Of a stretch of 64,000 bases of DNA, positions 9,149 to 17,634 are shown piece by piece. The position numbers and the translations under genes were made by a program. The notes beneath the pieces were generated by a model. It was not told the origin of the DNA. It searched no databases and saw only the letters and a program-made list of their open reading frames with translations. Origin of the DNA: Pseudomonas sp. 21. GTDB taxonomy: Bacteria > Pseudomonadota > Gammaproteobacteria > Pseudomonadales > Pseudomonadaceae. Position 1 is the stretch's first letter; every line of letters begins with the position of its first letter. The stretch spans positions 499,773 to 563,772 of the forward strand of contig NZ_JYOA01000007.1 in NCBI RefSeq assembly GCF_000955805.1, in the 5' to 3' direction.

Positions 9149-9240
9149 GCAGGAACGAGGGGGACGCCTAGTTCTTGCTCGCGAACAGGATTTCCCGACG
9201 GCCTGGGAGCCAAGCGGTTCGCGAGCAAGCTCGCTCCTAC
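9149..9240. repeat. REPIN type A with a 14-nt insertion in its left unit
   Basis: The left unit reads GCAGGAACGAG, then the extra 14 nt GGGGACGCCTAGTT (9160-9173), then CTTGCTCGCGAAC; the right unit GTTCGCGAGCAAGCTCGCTC is intact. The same 14 nt recurs at 18611-18624 (reverse) and 45473-45486. Confidence 0.8.
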
Positions 9241-9332
9241 CAAGAGCCCGTTGCCGTATAAAGACGGCGCGCCCGGCGAGCAGCGCCGACCGCCGAGCAG
9301 TTATTGCTGGCTGTGGAAAACTCCGTGGATTA

Positions 9333-9348
9333 CTGTATTCATATACAG
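9333..9348. promoter_or_regulatory. LexA box (SOS operator)
   Basis: CTGTATTCATATACAG is a perfect match to the CTGT-N8-ACAG LexA operator, with an AT-rich centre. It ends 22 bp before the ATG of the radical SAM gene, where bound LexA would block transcription. Confidence 0.85.
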
Positions 9349-9370
9349 TATTTCTTCAGAGCTTTCCCAC

Positions 9371-10429
9371 ATGTCCACTTCCCTTCCACCCCGCGGCCGG
9401 GGCACCGCCAGCAATCCGCACAACCGCTTCGCGCCGACCACGTCGGTGCCTGTGGATAACGATTGGTACGACGAAGTGCCCAAGCCCCAGGTGACCGAAA
9501 TTCGCACCGAGCGAGCGAAGACGGTGATCTCGCGCAACCAGTCGCCGGACCTGCCCTTCGACCGCTCGATCAATCCCTATCGCGGCTGTGAACACGGCTG
9601 CATCTACTGCTACGCACGGCCCAGCCACGCGTACTGGGACCTGTCGCCAGGGCTGGATTTCGAGACGAAGCTGATTGCCAAGACCAATGCCGCTGAAGTC
9701 CTGGAAGAAGAGTTGAGCCGCAAGGGCTACGTCTGCGCGCCGATCAACCTGGGTGCCAACACCGATCCCTACCAGCCCATCGAGCGCCAGCAGCGCCTGA
9801 CCCGGCAAATCCTCGAAGTGTTGCTGCGCTTCCGCCACCCGGTGACCATCGTCACCAAGGGCTCGTTGATCCTGCGCGACCTCGACCTGCTGGCGGAGCT
9901 GGCCAGGCAGAACCTGGTCGCCGTGATGATCAGCCTCACCACGCTGGACGATGAACTCAAGCGCCTCCTCGAGCCCCGCGCCGCTGCACCCTCCGCCCGC
10001 CTGCGGGCGATCCGCGTGCTGCGCGAGCAGGGCATTCCGGTGGGCGTACTGTGTTCGCCGATGATCCCGATGATCAACGACCGCGAGCTGGAAGCTTTGC
10101 TCGAAGCGGCGCACGACGCCGGCGCCCAGAGCGCCAGCTACATGATGCTGCGGCTGCCGCGCGAGGTCGGCCCACTGTTCGAGGAGTGGCTGGCGGCGCA
10201 CTACCCGCAGCGCGCCAGCCACGTGATGAGCCTGATCCGCCAGCTGCGCGGCGGGGAAATCTACGACAGCCGCTTCGGCCACCGTTTTCGCGGCGAAGGC
10301 CCGTTCGCCGACCTGCTGGCCAAACGCTTCGAGGTCGCCATGCGCCGCCTGGGATTGGGCCGGCGCGGCAGCTTCAACCTGGACTGCACGGCATTCGCCC
10401 CGCCGCGCAGCCAGATGAGCCTGTTCTGA
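9371..10429 (+). CDS. PA0069-family radical SAM protein, SOS-controlled
   Basis: 352 residues. The radical SAM cluster motif is C73-E-H-G-C77-I-Y-C80, which binds the 4Fe-4S cluster that cleaves S-adenosylmethionine; the surrounding INPYRGCEHGC and YARPSHAYWDL are characteristic of the Rv2578c/PA0069 group, which is related to spore-photoproduct-lyase-like SplB proteins. The start follows a perfect LexA box, and I recall that the PAO1 homologue PA0069 is in the LexA regulon, so a role in DNA damage is likely. The reaction is unknown. The N-terminal 60 residues are basic and probably flexible. The frame is open far upstream, but the ATG at 9371 follows the operator and gives the family length. 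Confidence 0.9.
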   Translation: MSTSLPPRGRGTASNPHNRFAPTTSVPVDNDWYDEVPKPQVTEIRTERAKTVISRNQSPDLPFDRSINPYRGCEHGCIYCYARPSHAYWDLSPGLDFETKLIAKTNAAEVLEEELSRKGYVCAPINLGANTDPYQPIERQQRLTRQILEVLLRFRHPVTIVTKGSLILRDLDLLAELARQNLVAVMISLTTLDDELKRLLEPRAAAPSARLRAIRVLREQGIPVGVLCSPMIPMINDRELEALLEAAHDAGAQSASYMMLRLPREVGPLFEEWLAAHYPQRASHVMSLIRQLRGGEIYDSRFGHRFRGEGPFADLLAKRFEVAMRRLGLGRRGSFNLDCTAFAPPRSQMSLF

Positions 10430-10497
10430 GTTTGCAGCCGATGAAACGTCGACGAGCGGAATAGCATCGCCGCACTATCGCAATGCCATGATAGCTT

Positions 10498-10522
10498 GCC
10501 GATATCATCTTGGAATATCGGC
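10498..10522. promoter_or_regulatory. Inverted repeat upstream of the carbonic anhydrase gene
   Basis: GCCGATAT and ATATCGGC are separated by 9 nt (10498-10505, 10515-10522). It sits about 185 bp before the carbonic anhydrase start, ahead of an AT-rich stretch (10555-10575) that could hold the promoter. It may be an operator; no regulator is identified. Confidence 0.35.
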
Positions 10523-10708
10523 GAAACATCATGCAAAAGCTCATTCCAGAGCGGTTTTTTAATTTTGGTTTAATCTTCTTCACCTAGGGTTTGAGCACAA
10601 AGTGACTTACCGGTCACGCCAGATTTTTTCCCGCGGCTGTGCCTTTTCTCCCCAGGGAGAGCGTCGGCTGACGTGGGAAAATTCTTCGTCATTCTTCGAG
10701 GCTGATAC

Positions 10709-11425
10709 ATGAACGACAAAACGCACGGTGAGGATCACGCCCACGAAACCGCTGACGAGGCGCTGCGCCATATCGTCGAGGGTTTCCGCCAGTTCCGTCA
10801 CGACGTCTTCCCGCAACAGGAAGAGCTGTTCAAGAAGCTGGCCCATGCGCAGAACCCGCGCGCCATGTTCATTACCTGCGCCGATTCGCGCATCGTTCCG
10901 GAGCTGATCACCCAGAGCTCGCCGGGCGACCTGTTCGTCACCCGCAACGTCGGCAACGTCGTGCCGCCCTACGGCCAGATGAACGGTGGCGTGTCCACCG
11001 CCATCGAGTTCGCGGTCATGGCCCTCGGCGTGCAGCACATCATCGTTTGCGGTCACTCGGACTGCGGCGCGATGAAGGCGGTCCTGGCGCCGCAGACGCT
11101 GGAAGGCATGCCGACGGTAAAAGCCTGGCTGCGCCACGCCGAAGTGGCCCGCACCGTGGTCGCGCAGACCTGCGGTTGCGCCACCCAGGAGCACCTGGGT
11201 GTGCTGACCGAAGAGAACGTGGTGGCCCAGCTCGATCATCTGAAGACCCACCCGTCCGTGGCCGCGCGCCTGGCTTCCGGCCAGCTGTTCATCCACGGCT
11301 GGGTGTACGACATCGAGACCAGCGCCATCAAGGCCTACGACGCCCAGGAAGGCCGCTTCCGCGCCCTCGACGGCGAAGGCCCGACTCCCAGCGCCACCCC
11401 ACGCCCGCGCTACTCCCCGCAGTAA
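10709..11425 (+). CDS. Beta-class carbonic anhydrase
   Basis: 238 residues. Zinc ligands are Cys57 in CADSR, His116 and Cys119 in GHSDCGAMK; Asp59-Arg of CADSR form the catalytic dyad. It interconverts CO2 and bicarbonate in the cytoplasm. The next gene is a SulP anion transporter, a family that includes bicarbonate carriers, so the pair may manage inorganic carbon just upstream of the cytochrome oxidase cluster. The same order (carbonic anhydrase, SulP, hypothetical, cox) is what I recall for PA0102-PA0105 in PAO1. The ATG at 10709 follows a poor ribosome site (TCGAGG). Confidence 0.93.
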   Translation: MNDKTHGEDHAHETADEALRHIVEGFRQFRHDVFPQQEELFKKLAHAQNPRAMFITCADSRIVPELITQSSPGDLFVTRNVGNVVPPYGQMNGGVSTAIEFAVMALGVQHIIVCGHSDCGAMKAVLAPQTLEGMPTVKAWLRHAEVARTVVAQTCGCATQEHLGVLTEENVVAQLDHLKTHPSVAARLASGQLFIHGWVYDIETSAIKAYDAQEGRFRALDGEGPTPSATPRPRYSPQ

Positions 11426-11450
11426 GCTGCTGATACCAGCGAGCTCCCAA

Positions 11451-11492
11451 GGCGCGGCGGCCCAGCAGAACAAACGCCGCGCCCTTCTCCCC
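11451..11492 (+). terminator. Possible terminator after the carbonic anhydrase gene
   Basis: GGCGCGGCG pairs with CGCCGCGCC across a 15-nt loop (11451-11459, 11475-11483) and is followed by a pyrimidine-rich stretch with few T. Plausible intrinsic terminator or stabilising hairpin between the carbonic anhydrase and SulP genes. Confidence 0.4.
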
Positions 11493-11618
11493 TTGATCCC
11501 TGCCTGAGGCGCGCGCTTCCACCGCGTACGCCATCCCTTTGAATTGCGCGTGTCGATGCGGTCGAGACCGGCGTCGTGGGCTTTCGCGCGCCCGAAAAAT
11601 GCTCAGGAGAACAGCGCC

Positions 11619-13154
11619 ATGTCGGCTCCCCACTCTGTTCCATACGGATTTTCCCAGCTACGCCAAGTGCTGCCACGCGATCTGCTCGCGTCGGTGGTGG
11701 TCTTTCTCGTCGCCCTGCCACTCTGCATGGGCATCGCCATCGCCTCGGGCATGCCGCCGGCCAAGGGGCTGGTGACCGGCATCATCGGCGGCCTGGTGGT
11801 CGGTTTCCTCGCCGGCTCGCCGCTGCAGGTCAGCGGCCCGGCGGCGGGTCTTGCGGTGCTGGTCTTCGAACTGGTGCGCGCCCACGGCATGGCCATGCTC
11901 GGGCCGATCCTGCTGCTGGCCGGCGCGCTGCAATTGCTGGCGGGAAGGCTGCGCCTGGGCTGCTGGTTCCGCGTGACCTCGCCGGCGGTGGTCTATGGAA
12001 TGCTCGCCGGCATCGGCATCCTCATCGTGCTGTCGCAGGTCCATGTGATGCTCGACCTCAAGCCCCAGGCATCCGGGCTGGATAACCTGCTGGCCTTCCC
12101 CTCGGCGTTGCTGTCCGAAACCAGCGGTTTCGATGCGGCGCTGCTCGGGCTGGGCACCATGGCCTGCATGGCGTTGTGGGATCGCTTCAAACCGAGCCGG
12201 CTGCGCATGCTGCCCGGCGCCCTGATCGGCGTGAGCCTGGCGACGTTGGCGAGCATCGCCCTGGAACTCGACGTGCTGCGGGTGAGCGTGCCGCAGAACC
12301 TTGGCGATGCCATCGACTGGCTGCGCCCCGACGCTCTCAGCGCCCTGCTCGACCCGACTATTCTATTGGCCGCCGGGGTGGTCGCCTTCATTGCCAGCGC
12401 CGAGACGCTGCTGTCCGCCGCCGCCGTGGACCGCATGCACACCGGTCCTCGTTCGGACATGGACCGCGAGCTGAGCGCCCAGGGCGTGGGCAACATGCTC
12501 TGCGGGCTGGTCGGCGCGCTACCGATGACCGGGGTGATCGTGCGCAGCTCGGCCAACGTGCAGGCGGGCGCGCGCAGCCGCGCCTCGGCAATCTTCCACG
12601 GGTTGTGGCTGCTGGGTTTCGTCGTGCTGCTGGGCGGGTTGCTGCGACAGATCCCCATCGCCAGCCTGGCCGGCGTGCTGGTCTACACCGGGATCAAGCT
12701 GGTGGACCTGAAGGCGCTGCGTTCGCTGAGCAGATATGGGCGCATGCCGGTGCTGGTGCATGCAGCGACGGCGCTGGCGATTGTCGCCACCGACCTGCTG
12801 ACCGGTGTGCTGCTGGGCTTTGCGCTGACGGTGCTGAAGCTGGTGTTCAAGGCCGCGCGACTGAAGATCAACCTGCGCTACGACGACGAGGGCAACGGTG
12901 CCGAGCTGCGTCTGGTCGGCGCTGGCACTTTCCTCAAGGTACCGGCGCTGTCCCGGGCACTGCAGTCGGTGAAGCCGGGAACGCACCTGCGCGTGCCGTT
13001 GCAGCACCTGAGCTACATCGACCACGCATGCATGGAGTTGCTGGAAGACTGGGGCCGCAGCGCCACGGCCAGCGGCTGCCGGCTGTCCATCGAAGGCGTT
13101 GGCCTGCGGCGCCGCGTGGAGGGCCGGGTGCGGGCGCTGCAGCGGACGAGCTGA
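11619..13154 (+). CDS. SulP family inorganic anion transporter
   Basis: 511 residues with about 12 hydrophobic segments. The family N-terminus is LRQVLPRDLLASVVVFLVALPLCMGIAIASG, with the SulP signature (GSPLQVSGPAAGLAV) in transmembrane helix 3. The last ~90 residues carry a reduced STAS-like region (THLRVPLQHLSYIDHACMELLEDW). Substrate may be sulfate or bicarbonate; the adjacent carbonic anhydrase gene favours bicarbonate, by inference. ATG at 11619 has CAGGAGA 8 nt upstream. Its stop is 3 bp from the stop of the convergent gene. Confidence 0.88.
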   Translation: MSAPHSVPYGFSQLRQVLPRDLLASVVVFLVALPLCMGIAIASGMPPAKGLVTGIIGGLVVGFLAGSPLQVSGPAAGLAVLVFELVRAHGMAMLGPILLLAGALQLLAGRLRLGCWFRVTSPAVVYGMLAGIGILIVLSQVHVMLDLKPQASGLDNLLAFPSALLSETSGFDAALLGLGTMACMALWDRFKPSRLRMLPGALIGVSLATLASIALELDVLRVSVPQNLGDAIDWLRPDALSALLDPTILLAAGVVAFIASAETLLSAAAVDRMHTGPRSDMDRELSAQGVGNMLCGLVGALPMTGVIVRSSANVQAGARSRASAIFHGLWLLGFVVLLGGLLRQIPIASLAGVLVYTGIKLVDLKALRSLSRYGRMPVLVHAATALAIVATDLLTGVLLGFALTVLKLVFKAARLKINLRYDDEGNGAELRLVGAGTFLKVPALSRALQSVKPGTHLRVPLQHLSYIDHACMELLEDWGRSATASGCRLSIEGVGLRRRVEGRVRALQRTS

Positions 13155-13157
13155 GCC

Positions 13158-13802
13158 TCAGTCGCGGCCCAGCTCCAGCTCGACGCCGAACTGCCGCGAC
13201 AGGCACGGCCACTGCTGCCAGGCCATGACCACCTGCGGGTCGTTGAGGCGGGCGCGGTAGCTGACGGCGGATTCGGCACTGAAGGTGCTGTTGTCGAGCA
13301 TGCCGTTGACCGCGTGGTGCACCGCTTCATCCAGCTGGTTGGCGAAGGGCTCGCCGATCAGTTGGTGCGCCACCAGGTTGGCCACGGTGGTGTCCAGCGG
13401 GATCAGCGGCTGGTTGAAGTGGGCGATGTAGCGGTCATTCACCTCTTCCACCAGGCGGTGGGCGAGGTAAGCCTCATCCAGCAGCGCGTCGAGGCCGTCG
13501 TGGCCGTCGAGCAGTGCGGGCGGAGTGAGGAAGAACTGCTCGGCGAGCTTGAGCACCGGCTTGATGCGGTCCTCGATGCCGGCCGCGCGGGCCACCGAGT
13601 TGGCGGCGTCGAGGAAGTCGGGCACCTGTTCGATGTAGGCGTGGACGAAGCGCGTCAGCGTGCCGCTGGGGTCCTCTCCCGTCAGGGCGATGCTCTTGTG
13701 CAGGCTTTGCAGTTGGCTCTGGATCAGGCGGGCGAGATGGCCATGGCGGGATTCGAGCAGGTGGGCATTCCGGATCAGCTCACGCAGTGCAGCGGTGTTC
13801 AT
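13158..13802 (-). CDS. Conserved hypothetical protein between SulP and cox genes
   Basis: 214 residues, soluble, predominantly alpha-helical and acidic, with no signal peptide and no motif I recognise. The ATG at 13802 is preceded by a GGAG ribosome site; the upstream extension to 13853 is basic and unlikely. Position beside the cox cluster resembles PA0104 of PAO1. It converges with the SulP gene and diverges from coxB. Confidence 0.7.
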   Translation of the reverse strand: MNTAALRELIRNAHLLESRHGHLARLIQSQLQSLHKSIALTGEDPSGTLTRFVHAYIEQVPDFLDAANSVARAAGIEDRIKPVLKLAEQFFLTPPALLDGHDGLDALLDEAYLAHRLVEEVNDRYIAHFNQPLIPLDTTVANLVAHQLIGEPFANQLDEAVHHAVNGMLDNSTFSAESAVSYRARLNDPQVVMAWQQWPCLSRQFGVELELGRD

Positions 13803-14219
13803 GACAGCTCCAAGACAACGGGTTTGGAAAGTGAAGAAAGACCTTAGCCGCACCCCGGCCGTAGCTAAGACGCGATTGTCATATTCATGAACTGTTTATG
13901 CCGAAGCAGCATATCAGACGGCCAGCATGGTACTCCAAAGCCGCGCCGTCCGTGGCTTTGAGATCGCACTTCGGTCTTTCAAACACAGTTTTTACTCTGC
14001 GTTGTTATGTCGCAACCCGTGGCTATACTCCGCTTCGACACACCGAAAACCTGATGGACCCGGCCTGCCCTGCGTGCTGCCGAGGTACGACGTCAAAGTA
14101 AGTTGTCTTGGCGGTCACTCCCTTGGCCGTTGGCTTGTTCAGGCTCGATCCCTCTGGAATGGGGATCGCAGCCAGGGCGCTATGCCGGCGGGATAAAAAC
14201 AACGATAAGGGGAACCCGA
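13803..14219. promoter_or_regulatory. cox cluster promoter region, 417 bp
   Basis: This gap separates the divergent hypothetical and coxB genes. It is less GC-rich than its surroundings in its middle part. TTGTTA (14002-14007), a 16-nt spacer and TATACT (14024-14029) form a credible sigma-70-type promoter about 190 bp before the coxB start, leaving a long leader. No stable repeat or terminator stands out. No regulator site could be named. Confidence 0.45.
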
Positions 14220-15344
14220 ATGCTGCGACATCCACGAGTCTGGATGGGCTTCCTTTTGCTCTTGGCTTTCAGTCAGGCAAACGCCGCCTGGACGGTCAAC
14301 ATGACCCCCGGTGCGACAGAAGTCAGCCGTAACGTTTTCGATCTGCACATGACGATCTTCTGGATCTGCGTGGTCATTGGCATCGTCGTCTTCGGCGCGA
14401 TGTTCTGGTCGATGATCGTCCACCGCCGGTCCACCGGGCAGCAGCCCGCGCATTTCCACGAGAGCACCACGGTGGAAATCCTCTGGACCGTCATTCCCTT
14501 CCTGATCCTGGTGGTGATGGCCGTTCCGGCCACCAAGACGCTGATCCACATGTACGACACCTCGGAGCCCGAGCTGGACGTGCAGGTCACCGGCTACCAG
14601 TGGAAGTGGCAATACAAGTACCTGGGCCAGGATGTGGAGTTCTTCTCCAACCTCGCCACGCCGCAGGACCAGATCCACAACAAGGCCGACAAGGACGAGC
14701 ACTACCTGCTCGAGGTGGACAACCCGCTGGTGCTGCCCGCCGGGGTCAAGGTGCGCTTCCTGGTCACCTCCAGCGACGTGATCCACTCCTGGTGGGTGCC
14801 GGCCTTCGCGGTCAAGCGCGACGCCATCCCCGGCTTTGTCAACGAGGCCTGGACCAAGGTCGACCAGCCCGGCATCTACCGCGGCCAGTGCGCCGAGCTG
14901 TGCGGCAAGGACCACGGCTTCATGCCCATCGTGGTGGACGTGAAGTCCAAGCCCGACTTCGACAAGTGGCTGGCCGAGCGCAAGGAAGAGGCGGTCAAGC
15001 TCAAGGAGCTGACCAGCAAGGAATGGACGAAGGAAGAACTGGTCGCCCGTGGCGACAAGGTCTACCACACCATCTGCGCCGCCTGTCACCAGCCCGAGGG
15101 CCAGGGCATGCCGCCGATGTTCCCGGCGCTCAAGGGTTCGAAGATCGTCACCGGGCCCAAGGAGCACCACCTGGAGACCGTGTTCAACGGCGTCCAGGGC
15201 ACGGCCATGGCGGCCTTTGGCAAGCAGCTCTCGGAAGTCGACATCGCCGCGGTGATCACCTACGAGCGCAATGCCTGGGGCAACAACGACGGCGACATGG
15301 TGACCCCGCAGGACGTGGTCGCCTACAAGCAGAAACAACAATAA
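14220..15344 (+). CDS. coxB: Cytochrome c oxidase subunit II with fused cytochrome c domain
   Basis: 374 residues. A signal peptide (MLRHPRVWMGFLLLLAFSQANAA) and two transmembrane helices precede the cupredoxin domain. The CuA ligands are in C224-A-E-L-C228 with the following H and M of KDHGFMPIV. A C-terminal cytochrome c domain has the heme site C286-A-A-C-H290 and a distal Met in GTAMAAFGK. That fusion marks a caa3-type oxidase that takes electrons from cytochrome c at the periplasmic face. ATG at 14220 preceded by TAAGGGG. First gene of the cox operon; subunit I starts 10 bp downstream. Confidence 0.96.
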   Translation: MLRHPRVWMGFLLLLAFSQANAAWTVNMTPGATEVSRNVFDLHMTIFWICVVIGIVVFGAMFWSMIVHRRSTGQQPAHFHESTTVEILWTVIPFLILVVMAVPATKTLIHMYDTSEPELDVQVTGYQWKWQYKYLGQDVEFFSNLATPQDQIHNKADKDEHYLLEVDNPLVLPAGVKVRFLVTSSDVIHSWWVPAFAVKRDAIPGFVNEAWTKVDQPGIYRGQCAELCGKDHGFMPIVVDVKSKPDFDKWLAERKEEAVKLKELTSKEWTKEELVARGDKVYHTICAACHQPEGQGMPPMFPALKGSKIVTGPKEHHLETVFNGVQGTAMAAFGKQLSEVDIAAVITYERNAWGNNDGDMVTPQDVVAYKQKQQ

Positions 15345-15354
15345 GGAGGCCGCG

Positions 15355-16950
15355 ATGAGTACAGTGATCGATCACCCCGACCATTCTCACGCCGGCGACC
15401 ACCACCACGGCCCCGCCAAGGGCCTGATGCGCTGGGTACTGACTACCAACCACAAGGACATCGGCACGCTGTACCTGTGGTTCAGCTTCTGCGCCTTCCT
15501 GCTGGGCGGCTCCTTCGCCATGGTGATCCGCGCCGAACTGTTCCAGCCGGGCCTGCAGATCGTCGAGCCGGCGTTCTTCAACCAGATGACCACCATGCAC
15601 GGCCTGGTGATGGTCTTCGGCGCGGTGATGCCGGCCTTCGTCGGCCTGGCCAACTGGATGGTGCCGCTGATGATCGGCGCGCCGGACATGGCCCTGCCAC
15701 GGATGAACAACTTCAGCTTCTGGCTGCTGCCGGCGGCCTTCGGCCTGCTGGTGAGCACCCTGTTCATGCCTGGCGGCGGCCCGAACTTCGGCTGGACCTT
15801 CTACGCACCGCTCTCCACCACCTTCGCGCCGCACAGCGTGACCTTCTTCATCTTCGCCATCCACCTGATGGGCATGAGTTCGATCATGGGCGCGATCAAC
15901 GTGATCGCCACCATCCTCAACCTGCGCGCACCGGGCATGACGCTGATGAAGATGCCGCTGTTCGTCTGGACCTGGCTGATCACCGCGTTCCTGCTGATCG
16001 CGGTGATGCCGGTGCTGGCGGGCTGCGTGACGATGATGCTGATGGACATCCACTTCGGCACCAGCTTCTTCAGCGCGGCCGGCGGCGGCGACCCGGTGCT
16101 GTTCCAGCACGTGTTCTGGTTCTTCGGCCACCCCGAGGTGTACATCATGATCCTGCCGGCGTTCGGCGCCGTCAGCTCGATCATCCCGGCCTTCAGCCGC
16201 AAGCCGCTGTTCGGCTACACCTCGATGGTCTACGCCACCGCGTCGATCGCCTTCCTGTCCTTCGTCGTCTGGGCGCACCACATGTTCGTGGTCGGCATCC
16301 CGCTGGTAGGCGAGCTGTTCTTCATGTACGCGACCATGTTGATCGCCGTGCCCACCGGGGTGAAGGTGTTCAACTGGGCGTCGACCATGTGGCAGGGCTC
16401 GCTGACCTTCGAGACGCCGATGCTGTTCGCCGTGGCCTTCGTCATCCTGTTCACCATCGGCGGCTTCTCCGGGCTGATGCTGGCCATCGCCCCGGCGGAC
16501 TTCCAGTACCAGGACACCTACTTCGTGGTGGCGCACTTCCACTACGTGCTGGTGCCCGGCGCGATCTTCGGCATCTTCGCCTCGGCCTACTACTGGCTGC
16601 CGAAATGGACCGGCCACATGTACGACGAGACCCTGGGCAAGCTGCACTTCTGGATGAGCTTCATCGGCATGAACCTGGCGTTCTTCCCGATGCACTTCGT
16701 CGGCCTGGCCGGCATGCCGCGGCGGATTCCGGACTACAACCTGCAGTTCGCCGACTTCAACATGGTCTCGTCCATCGGCGCCTTCATGTTCGGCACCACG
16801 CAGCTGCTGTTCCTGTTCATCGTCATCAAGTGCATCAAGGGCGGCAAGCCGGCACCGGCCAAGCCGTGGGATGGCGCGGAAGGCCTGGAGTGGACGATTC
16901 CCTCGCCGGCGCCGTACCACACCTTCACCACGCCCCCGGAAGTGAAATAA
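15355..16950 (+). CDS. coxA: Cytochrome c oxidase subunit I
   Basis: 531 residues with 12 transmembrane helices, catalytic core of the aa3 oxidase. The heme-copper motif is G-H259-P-E-V-Y263, where His259 binds CuB and is cross-linked to Tyr263; the following WAHHMFVVG supplies the other CuB histidines, and HFHYVLV holds the high- and low-spin heme ligands. The first low-spin heme ligand lies in TMHGLVMV. D- and K-channel residues of A-type oxidases appear to be present. A GGAGG ribosome site precedes the ATG. Cotranscribed with coxB; a REPIN separates it from ctaG. Confidence 0.97.
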   Translation: MSTVIDHPDHSHAGDHHHGPAKGLMRWVLTTNHKDIGTLYLWFSFCAFLLGGSFAMVIRAELFQPGLQIVEPAFFNQMTTMHGLVMVFGAVMPAFVGLANWMVPLMIGAPDMALPRMNNFSFWLLPAAFGLLVSTLFMPGGGPNFGWTFYAPLSTTFAPHSVTFFIFAIHLMGMSSIMGAINVIATILNLRAPGMTLMKMPLFVWTWLITAFLLIAVMPVLAGCVTMMLMDIHFGTSFFSAAGGGDPVLFQHVFWFFGHPEVYIMILPAFGAVSSIIPAFSRKPLFGYTSMVYATASIAFLSFVVWAHHMFVVGIPLVGELFFMYATMLIAVPTGVKVFNWASTMWQGSLTFETPMLFAVAFVILFTIGGFSGLMLAIAPADFQYQDTYFVVAHFHYVLVPGAIFGIFASAYYWLPKWTGHMYDETLGKLHFWMSFIGMNLAFFPMHFVGLAGMPRRIPDYNLQFADFNMVSSIGAFMFGTTQLLFLFIVIKCIKGGKPAPAKPWDGAEGLEWTIPSPAPYHTFTTPPEVK

Positions 16951-16960
16951 CGATGTTCCT

Positions 16961-17037
16961 GTAGGAGCGAGCTTGCTCGCGAACGCTTTTTCCGGGCACC
17001 CCGGTGCCGGGTGATTCGCGAGCAAGCTCGCTCCTAC
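16961..17037. repeat. REPIN type A inside the cox operon
   Basis: GTAGGAGCGAGCTTGCTCGC and its inverted copy flank a spacer that itself contains CCGGGCACCCCGGTGCCGG, a further hairpin. It begins 11 bp after the coxA stop and its end abuts the AAGGGAGGG ribosome site of ctaG. Confidence 0.92.
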
Positions 17038-17054
17038 AAGGGAGGGATAACCCC

Positions 17055-17612
17055 ATGAGCGACGGCAACATCGAAACGCGCAAGCTGGTGACCCGGCTGG
17101 TCATTGCCGTGGTCGCCATGTTCGCCTTCGGCTTCGCCCTGGTGCCGCTGTACGACGTGATGTGCAAGGCACTGGGCATCAACGGCAAGACCTCCGGCAG
17201 CGCCTACCAGGGCGACGGCCAGGTGGTCGACCAGTCGCGCGAGGTGAAGATCCAGTTCGTCGCCAACAACAACATCGACATGGTCTGGGAGTTCCACCCC
17301 GAGGCCGAGCAGTTGGTGGTGCATCCGGGCGCGGTGAACCAGATGTTGTTCGTCGCCTACAACCCCACCGAAAAGCCGATGACCGCCCAGGCAATCCCGA
17401 GCATCGCGCCGTCGGTGGCGGCCACCTACTTCCACAAGACCGAATGCTTCTGCTTCACCCAGCAGGTCCTGCAGCCGGGCGAGCGCATCGAAATGCCGGT
17501 GCGCTTCATCGTCGACCGCGACCTGCCCAAGGATGTGCGTCACCTGACGCTTGCTTACACGCTGTTCGACATCACTGCCCGCAAGCCACCCGTGGCCAGT
17601 AACGAGCGCTGA
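17055..17612 (+). CDS. ctaG: Cytochrome c oxidase assembly protein CtaG/Cox11
   Basis: 185 residues: a short cytoplasmic N-terminus, one transmembrane helix (LVIAVVAMFAFGFALVPLYDVMC) and a periplasmic immunoglobulin-like domain. The copper-binding motif CFCFTQQ and the membrane-proximal Cys of DVMCKALG are present. Cox11 delivers copper to the CuB site of subunit I. ATG at 17055 with GGAGGG upstream. Lies between subunit I and subunit III genes, the usual proteobacterial order. Confidence 0.95.
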   Translation: MSDGNIETRKLVTRLVIAVVAMFAFGFALVPLYDVMCKALGINGKTSGSAYQGDGQVVDQSREVKIQFVANNNIDMVWEFHPEAEQLVVHPGAVNQMLFVAYNPTEKPMTAQAIPSIAPSVAATYFHKTECFCFTQQVLQPGERIEMPVRFIVDRDLPKDVRHLTLAYTLFDITARKPPVASNER

Positions 17613-17634
17613 AGGGCAAAGGAGAACAAGAACG

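Noticed and set aside
15256..17025. 589-codon frame antisense to coxA
   Set aside because: Low-complexity His/Arg/Asp-rich translation opposite a highly conserved gene.
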